Part shown: positions 58,246 through 64,000 of the stretch, piece after piece
Position numbering within the stretch: position 1 is the stretch's first letter
Layout of the letters: the number at the start of each line of letters is the position of its first letter
NCBI RefSeq assembly: GCF_022811685.1
Contig: NZ_CP094532.1
Location: 1,513,501 to 1,577,500 of the forward strand
Reading direction: 5' to 3'
DNA length: 64,000 bases
DNA from: Chryseobacterium suipulveris
GTDB taxonomy: Bacteria > Bacteroidota > Bacteroidia > Flavobacteriales > Weeksellaceae
The notes under the pieces: model-generated
What the model saw: the letters and a program-made list of their open reading frames with translations, nothing else
Database searches by the model: none
Told to the model about the DNA's origin: nothing
Position numbers and translations under genes: made by a program

Positions 58246-58327
58246 CGCTCCAGAAATAATCTACATTTATCTGATCAAGGGAAAAGTTGGAAATTTGGTT
58301 TCATCTGGGAAAATTATTAAAAAGTAA
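58246..58327 (+). pseudogene. relic of a T9SS sorting-tail 3' end
   Basis: Reads in frame as IIYIYLIKGKVGNLVSSGKI and IKK-stop. It matches the last codons of the ELWxxDGT genes (compare YFYQIKGKDGNMVSSGKIIKK at 60600-60671). It is a leftover of a deleted or recombined family member, just upstream of copy 2. Confidence 0.75.
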
Positions 58328-58370
58328 TTATTAGCTAATAAAAAACATTAAAACATAAAAAAAACATTTT

Positions 58371-60671
58371 ATGAAATATATTTATACAGCATTTTTAGTC
58401 TTATGTTATTCTCTAGTTAGCTCTCAAACTAAGCTTATCCAATATATGACTAGGGTACCAGACGCAAGTCATTTTATAAATTATAAGACGGATATTTGGC
58501 AAAATAAAGTATTTTATAAGTCACAAGGATACTTAATGTATTTTGATGGCATTAATTTACCTAAAGTTGTAAAAAAGACAAATGATAATGCTTTTTATTC
58601 TAACCAGTTTAAATCTACAACAAACTGGATGTACTTTACTGATAAAAATCCTACAACGAATCTTATTGAATTATGGAGAACTGATGGTACCGATGCTAAT
58701 ACAATAAAACTTGATGAGGCCACATCGATTATTATAAATCAAGTTGGTTCAGGTTATTCGTATCAAACCGCAATTTTATACGATTCAGAACTAAACGGAC
58801 AATTTTTCTATTTTAAAAATAATTCATTGTATAAAACAGATGGGTCCGTTTCTACACTTATAAAAAGTAATCTTTATAGACAAGGAACTTATTTTATTTG
58901 TAACAATGCATTTTATTTTTACAATTATAATAGTAGTACAAATACAGAGCACGGAATTTATAAATATGACGGTGCAGTGCTTGAAAATATCTATCCAGTA
59001 GTTATGGATTATACTGTAGTTGCTAATTCAATAAGTTACTTGCTTGGTAAATTTGGTAATAAAATATTATTTGCGGGTATATATAATAAAGTAAAAGGTT
59101 TCTATAGTATAGATACAGTGACAGGCAGTGTTGTATTGGAATTGCCTACAGAGTACTTGTCAGATGCAGATTGGAACAATGTTTCAGGATCAATCTCAAA
59201 AGATGGCATCTATCTTAAACTTTCTGTAACTAAAAATAATGCAACAACATATGGTATCTATCGTTTTGGAGCGGATGGTTTAATAAAAATTATAGATACA
59301 TATGATTTAAATGTTAAACAATTTGTGTGCAATGATAATTTGATCTATTTAGTTTACACAAAAAATAGTGAATCTAATACCTCTTTGTATTTTAGGAAAA
59401 TGACTTTATCAGGAAATTTAATTTCAGAATCCAGAATAAAGGACATTTCAAATATGAATACGAGTGCAAAATTTGGATTTTTTAGAGATTCCTACTGGTT
59501 TCAATATTCATTACCAAATATTGCAGATTTTGAATTATGGAGAACGGATGGAACAAATGAAAATACAGTGCAGGTACAAAATATTGACGAAAGCCAAAAT
59601 ATGAGTTCTGGGCCAACAAATTTTTTTGTTCTAAACGACAGGCTGTATTTCTTTGGCTCTAAAAGCTATATGCCGTGCCTTTATGAATTTGCTGGGGATT
59701 TTACATTCAACAATAATAAGCAGGATAATAATTGGAATAACAAAGAAAATTGGAATAGCTTGTTATTGCCTTCATCTGTAGACGATGCAAATATCCCTAA
59801 CTCTCAAAATTTGCAAATTAACGGAAGTGCTTTTGCTAAAAATCTTAACGTTTCTTCACCCATTGATATATCTTCTGGCTCACTCAACATTTCTGGAAAT
59901 ATAGATTTAGGAGCAAAAATCACCCTAAATGGAAACAATCTAAACCTAAAAGGCAGCGATTCTAAAATTACAAATGCCAATTCCACCAACTACATCATTA
60001 CCAACGGAACAGGAACGGTAAACGTAGAAAACCTCGACGCAGCAAGAGGAACAGTAAATCTGCCAATCGGAACAGCAACTAATTACAACCCAATTTCAAT
60101 TTCCAATTCGGGAACTTCCGATACTTTTTCTGCAAGAGTTTCAGATGGAATTCAGAACACGACAAACGGCGCAGTAAATTCCACCTGGGAAATCTCTGAA
60201 GCAACTGCAGGCGGAAGCAACGTAAATGTAACTTTGGGATGGAATGCTTCACAGGAAAATTCATCCTTCTCAAGAAATTCCGCGAAAGTGGGACATTATC
60301 TAAACGGAACCTGGAATGAAGAAAACTCGGGATCAGTTTCAGGAACCGATTCGTTTACAATCTCTGCAACCGGAATCACAAGTTTCTCGCCATTTTCTGT
60401 GATGAATTTTGGGGCGTTGGCTGCGAATAATATTTCTAAAAATCAGGTTTCTGTTTATCCGAATCCATTTTCTGATAATTTAAATATTTCTACAGATGAA
60501 AATGCATCAATTTATTTGTATGATTTATCAGGCAAGTTGATTTCAAAAGAATTTTTGGTGAAGGGAAGCAACTCATTGAACAAATCTTCACTCCAGAAGG
60601 GAATCTACTTTTATCAGATTAAAGGTAAAGATGGTAATATGGTTTCATCAGGGAAAATTATTAAAAAATAA
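58371..60671 (+). CDS. ELWxxDGT-repeat T9SS type A protein, copy 2
   Basis: A 766-aa protein with signal peptide (1-19, ending LVSSQ). The N-terminal propeller is divergent and clearly more AT-rich than its neighbours (LIELWRTDGTDANTIKLDE; FELWRTDGTNENTVQVQN). From about residue 455 on it becomes alike to copies 1 and 3, with the near-identical NGTGTVNVENLDAARGTVNLP block, and ends with the T9SS tail (VYPNPFSDNLNIS, GKIIKK). The GC step between its halves suggests recombination. It stops 5 bp before copy 3, so they are co-translated. Confidence 0.9.
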   Translation: MKYIYTAFLVLCYSLVSSQTKLIQYMTRVPDASHFINYKTDIWQNKVFYKSQGYLMYFDGINLPKVVKKTNDNAFYSNQFKSTTNWMYFTDKNPTTNLIELWRTDGTDANTIKLDEATSIIINQVGSGYSYQTAILYDSELNGQFFYFKNNSLYKTDGSVSTLIKSNLYRQGTYFICNNAFYFYNYNSSTNTEHGIYKYDGAVLENIYPVVMDYTVVANSISYLLGKFGNKILFAGIYNKVKGFYSIDTVTGSVVLELPTEYLSDADWNNVSGSISKDGIYLKLSVTKNNATTYGIYRFGADGLIKIIDTYDLNVKQFVCNDNLIYLVYTKNSESNTSLYFRKMTLSGNLISESRIKDISNMNTSAKFGFFRDSYWFQYSLPNIADFELWRTDGTNENTVQVQNIDESQNMSSGPTNFFVLNDRLYFFGSKSYMPCLYEFAGDFTFNNNKQDNNWNNKENWNSLLLPSSVDDANIPNSQNLQINGSAFAKNLNVSSPIDISSGSLNISGNIDLGAKITLNGNNLNLKGSDSKITNANSTNYIITNGTGTVNVENLDAARGTVNLPIGTATNYNPISISNSGTSDTFSARVSDGIQNTTNGAVNSTWEISEATAGGSNVNVTLGWNASQENSSFSRNSAKVGHYLNGTWNEENSGSVSGTDSFTISATGITSFSPFSVMNFGALAANNISKNQVSVYPNPFSDNLNISTDENASIYLYDLSGKLISKEFLVKGSNSLNKSSLQKGIYFYQIKGKDGNMVSSGKIIKK

Positions 60672-60676
60672 AAGTC

Positions 60677-63073
60677 ATGAAAAAGATATACACAATTTTA
60701 GCTTTGGCACTGACATTTTTTTGCAGTGCGCAATTGTCGCAAGTTTTACCGTACACCAGTACAAACGGTTTCGGCACAACACAGACCGACGACACGATGA
60801 TTTATAACAACGAGTTTTACGGATCAACTGCCGGAACTGTATCTTCGGTAGAACTCCGAAAATTCAACGGCACCACGATAACGGAAATAAAAAGTTTTCC
60901 AGGGTATTATTCCGGAAGCTTAGCCTCTACCATGATGTTGGGTAGTTTCAATAAAACGGAGAGCAAACTATATTTCATCACTACGCAAACGCTCTACAAC
61001 ACTAATTATACGGTGAACGAAAGCACAAGCGAGTTATGGGTTACAGACGGTAGTGCGGCAGGAACGCTGAAATTGTTAACGGTGACCAGACCTGGCAATT
61101 TTGCTTTCAACATTATTTTAACAGATACTCATTATGGTGCGTTCAAAACAAACAGCAATTATGTAGGCGACAAACTTATTTTCTCAACCTACAATACCAC
61201 AATGGTTACAGACGGTACTGTGGCGGGAACAAAACCTTTAACTGCTAATGGAATTCCTATCCCTATGTTGTCAATGCCGGGACCAAAACTCAACGGGAAG
61301 TATTATTTTTCAGCTACAGACGGAACTTTGCACAGTACAGACGGTACAGATGAAGGCACCCAGAACATCGTCTCGAATTCAGTAGTTTCAGTTTACAGTC
61401 CTATGAGTATGCCGCTGAATGGAAAATTCATGTTCTGGGGCAACAATTCCGAAAGCGGAACCGAACTTTGGGAATCCGACGGAACTGCTGCCGGAACCAA
61501 ACTTTTCTATGAGACCGTACCCGGACCTGAAACCGGAAAAATAATTTATGGAAATTCCATCGACATGGCTAATGACGGAAAACACATCTACTTCATGCTT
61601 GCTAATGGAACAGACCGCGAAGTGTGGTCAACGGATTTAACGGTAGCAAATACAAAAAAAATAAAAGATGCCAATAATTATCTGCCACAACTTAGTGTTT
61701 TAGGCAATGGTATCATTTATTTTCAGGAAAACACTATATCACCGCCTTATTTAAGTAAAATCTGGAAAAGTGATGGAACACCGGAAGGAACTAAACAGAT
61801 TTCAGATGTCTTCAAAAGCAACTCCATGGCTCTTTATCAAAATTCACTCTACTTTCAAAGAGCTGAAAACAAAACCACTATTGGTAGTAATCAAGTGGAT
61901 AATAATATTGAACTATGGAAATCCGATGGCGAACCTGAGAATACAAGAATGATTTTTGACATTTATCCTGGCGGATTGACTTCTCCTTATGTCGTAGCGA
62001 ATAAATCCGAACCAGGTATGTTTTTCGTGCTGAATGATGTACTATACTTTGTTGCAAAAAACGCCTCAGGAAAATTTATCTACAAATTTAAAGGAGATTA
62101 TACATTTAACGGTGTAACCAACAACAACTGGAGCAATCCTAACAACTGGAATTCTGGCGTGGCTCCAGGAATTCAGGATCTGGTAAACATTCCTGCAGGA
62201 TTTAATTTAAATATAGACACCAACTCTTTTGGTAAGGATGTTAACGTAAGTTCTCCGCTCAATCTTTCTTCTGGAAACCTAAATATTGGCGGATATTTAA
62301 ACCTCGGCGCGAACATTACATTAAACAACAACAATCTTAATTTAAAAGGCGGAAATTCAAACATATCAAGAAGCACATTGGCTTCAGGTCACTACATCGT
62401 CACCAACGGAACCGGAACCGTAAACATCGAAAACCTCGACGCAGCAAGAGGAACAGTAAATCTGCCAATCGGAACTGCTACAAATTACAACCCGATTTCC
62501 ATTTCAAATTCAGGGACTTCCGATACTTTTTCGGCAAGAGTTTCCGACGGAATCTCGAACACCACAAACGGCGCGGTAAATTCCACCTGGGAAATTTCGG
62601 AAGCAACTGCAGGCGGAAGCAACGTCAATCTGTCTTTGGGATGGAACGCTTCCCAGGAAAATTCGTCCTTCTCAAGAAATTCCGCGAAAGTGGGACATTA
62701 TCTAAACGGAAGCTGGAATGAAGAAAACTCGGGATCAGTTTCAGGAACCGATCCGTTTACAATCTCTGCAACGGGAATCACAAGTTTTTCGCCATTTTCT
62801 GTGATGAATTTCGGGGCGTTGGCTTCGAATAATATTTCTAAAAATCAGGTTTTAGTTTATCCGAATCCGTTTAATGAGAACTTTACTATTTCCTTAAATG
62901 AAAATTCGGTGGTGAATTTCTATGACATTTCCGGAAAATTGGTTTCTTCTTCCATTTTATTGAAAGGAAATAATACGCTCAACAAGTCCGACCTTCAGAA
63001 AGGAGTTTATATTTATCAGGTAAAAGGAAACTCTGGAAACGTGATTGCAAACGGGAAAATTATAAAGAAATAA
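60677..63073 (+). CDS. ELWxxDGT-repeat T9SS type A protein, copy 3
   Basis: A 798-aa protein: signal peptide (1-18, ending FCSAQ), ELWxxDGT propeller repeats (SELWVTDGSAAGTLKLL, TELWESDGTAAGTKLFYE, IELWKSDGEPENTRMIFD), the FNGVTNNNWSNPNNW bridge, the shared conserved domain, and a T9SS tail (VYPNPFNENFTIS, ending GKIIKK). The N-terminal half differs from copies 1 and 2, while the shared block is nearly the same at DNA level. It is the last gene of the unit; the terminator at 63112-63137 follows. Confidence 0.9.
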   Translation: MKKIYTILALALTFFCSAQLSQVLPYTSTNGFGTTQTDDTMIYNNEFYGSTAGTVSSVELRKFNGTTITEIKSFPGYYSGSLASTMMLGSFNKTESKLYFITTQTLYNTNYTVNESTSELWVTDGSAAGTLKLLTVTRPGNFAFNIILTDTHYGAFKTNSNYVGDKLIFSTYNTTMVTDGTVAGTKPLTANGIPIPMLSMPGPKLNGKYYFSATDGTLHSTDGTDEGTQNIVSNSVVSVYSPMSMPLNGKFMFWGNNSESGTELWESDGTAAGTKLFYETVPGPETGKIIYGNSIDMANDGKHIYFMLANGTDREVWSTDLTVANTKKIKDANNYLPQLSVLGNGIIYFQENTISPPYLSKIWKSDGTPEGTKQISDVFKSNSMALYQNSLYFQRAENKTTIGSNQVDNNIELWKSDGEPENTRMIFDIYPGGLTSPYVVANKSEPGMFFVLNDVLYFVAKNASGKFIYKFKGDYTFNGVTNNNWSNPNNWNSGVAPGIQDLVNIPAGFNLNIDTNSFGKDVNVSSPLNLSSGNLNIGGYLNLGANITLNNNNLNLKGGNSNISRSTLASGHYIVTNGTGTVNIENLDAARGTVNLPIGTATNYNPISISNSGTSDTFSARVSDGISNTTNGAVNSTWEISEATAGGSNVNLSLGWNASQENSSFSRNSAKVGHYLNGSWNEENSGSVSGTDPFTISATGITSFSPFSVMNFGALASNNISKNQVLVYPNPFNENFTISLNENSVVNFYDISGKLVSSSILLKGNNTLNKSDLQKGVYIYQVKGNSGNVIANGKIIKK

Positions 63074-63111
63074 AATAGCCAAGAATCTTCGAACAACATC
63101 GAGATGTTTTT

Positions 63112-63137
63112 AAGCCGGAATTTTTTCCGGCTTTTTT
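63112..63137 (+). terminator. terminator of the ELWxxDGT unit
   Basis: 9-bp stem AAGCCGGAA/TTCCGGCTT with a 4-base loop, then T6. Confidence 0.88.
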
Positions 63138-63149
63138 GCGAAAGCTATG

Positions 63150-63178
63150 TTGTAAATAATATTTTTAATTTATATTTG
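63150..63178 (+). promoter_or_regulatory. promoter of the acyl-ACP desaturase gene
   Basis: TTG 63150-63152, an 18-bp spacer, TATATTTG 63171-63178: full consensus, 19 bp before the ATG. Confidence 0.78.
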
Positions 63179-63197
63179 TACCTCTGAAAAAGAAAGA

Positions 63198-64000
63198 ATG
63201 TACAATAAATTAGTAAGGATTGAAGTGATGAGAACGCTGGGAAAAGAGGTTGGAAACTTTATTTCTTCCTATTTAACCCCGGTTGAGAAAATTTGGCAAC
63301 CTACTGATTTTCTTCCTGATCCATCTGCGGATTCTTTCAAACATGATGTTGAGGAACTCCAAACTTATGCTCAGGAAATGGGTTATGACCTTTTTGTAAC
63401 ATTAATTGGCGACTGTATTACCGAAGAAGCGTTACCAAGCTACGAATCCTGGATCATGGGAATCGATGGAGTAGAACAGGAAAACCGCACCGGTTGGTCG
63501 CAATGGGTGCGAAGTTGGACCGCCGAAGAAAACCGCCATGGAGATTTGCTCAATAAATATCTTTATCTATGCGGTAGAGTAAACATGCGTGAAATTGAAA
63601 TCACCACGCAATATTTAATTCAGGACGGGTTTGATTTGGGAACTTCCTTGGATCCGTACCGAAACTTTGTTTACACAAGTTTTCAGGAAACGGCAACCAA
63701 TATTTCCCACAGAAGAGTGGGGACTTTCGCAAAACAAAGCGGGAACATAAAACTTGCCAAAATGTGCGGTGTAATCGCAGCTGACGAAGCACGACACGCA
63801 AAAGCTTACAAACATTTTGTCACCAAAATCTTCGAACTCGATCCATCGGAAATGATGCTCGCTTTTGAGGATATGATGAAAAAGAAAATCGTGATGCCTG
63901 CACATTTGATGCGGGAAAGCGGCCAAAAAGCCGGCGAACTTTGGGCACATTTTTCTGATGCGGCGCAAAGAGCAATGGTTTACACCGGACAGGACTACAT
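63198..64000 (+). CDS. acyl-ACP desaturase (3' end outside window)
   Basis: Soluble diiron desaturase that inserts a double bond into acyl-ACP for unsaturated membrane lipids. The visible 267 residues show the plant-type stearoyl-ACP desaturase pattern: VEKIWQPTDFLPD, a first ligand helix ITEEALPSYES, the WTAEENRHGDLL motif (E-E-x-x-H), YTSFQETATNISHRR, and the second IAADEARHAKAY motif. About 60 residues are cut off by the window edge. The gene is independent of the upstream regulon: it has its own promoter and follows a strong terminator. Confidence 0.94.
   Translation, partial: MYNKLVRIEVMRTLGKEVGNFISSYLTPVEKIWQPTDFLPDPSADSFKHDVEELQTYAQEMGYDLFVTLIGDCITEEALPSYESWIMGIDGVEQENRTGWSQWVRSWTAEENRHGDLLNKYLYLCGRVNMREIEITTQYLIQDGFDLGTSLDPYRNFVYTSFQETATNISHRRVGTFAKQSGNIKLAKMCGVIAADEARHAKAYKHFVTKIFELDPSEMMLAFEDMMKKKIVMPAHLMRESGQKAGELWAHFSDAAQRAMVYTGQDY

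Overview
The window comes from a Bacteroidota genome of the Flavobacteriia, most like Chryseobacterium, Kaistella or a close Weeksellaceae relative. The evidence is: type IX secretion (T9SS) sorting tails, GLPGLI and ELWxxDGT proteins, a fused DAHP synthase/chorismate mutase, promoters of the TTG-N(18-20)-TAnnTTTG type, weak Shine-Dalgarno signals, and about 40% GC. This placement is inference from gene content; there is no rRNA gene in the window.

Positions 1-24000 are mostly housekeeping: the end of dnaX (split across an A10 run), DAHP synthase, rsgA, ndk, an S9 peptidase, queA, rlmN, a polyprenyl synthase, thioesterases, a copper P-type ATPase, yaaA, a Sua5-type enzyme, an initiator tRNA and a methyltransferase. 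Scattered among them are relics: an internally deleted IS982 element, a truncated four-helix-bundle gene, and a toxin-antitoxin pair with a broken toxin. A striking set of 7-bp-period tandem repeats sits in leaders, gene ends and even inside coding sequence.

Positions 25200-38100 are accessory. A 161-bp inverted-repeat element and a serine recombinase relic lead into a CHAT-protease gene that converges on an ECF sigma/anti-sigma-like pair. Then comes an ELWxxDGT relic, and an eight-gene co-directional cluster of unknown function (OmpA-family protein, lipoproteins, a DUF4870 membrane protein, two paralogous cysteine-motif proteins). An internally deleted IS3 element and a GC-rich candidate structured RNA close the region.

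Positions 38400-46300 hold typA, an NlpC/P60 lipoprotein, a DUF465 protein, a GLPGLI protein, a BlaR1/BlaI-type pair with its own operator, and ferritin, with several palindromic dispersed repeats between them.

Positions 46640-63100 look like a single regulon. A TPR-containing HisKA_3 histidine kinase and four downstream transcription units each carry the dyad TACCCAA-N2-CRGGGTA (the kinase site is a variant), and each site lies exactly 22 bp upstream of a TAnnTTTR box. The 7-2-7 geometry is that of NarL/LuxR-type response regulators, the usual partners of HisKA_3 kinases. The targets are all exported: a SUMF-fold protein plus a PKD/Ig-like T9SS protein, a 613-aa periplasmic protein, and two lipoprotein + ELWxxDGT units. 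The three ELWxxDGT genes share near-identical 3' halves but differ at their 5' halves. The window ends inside an acyl-ACP desaturase gene.
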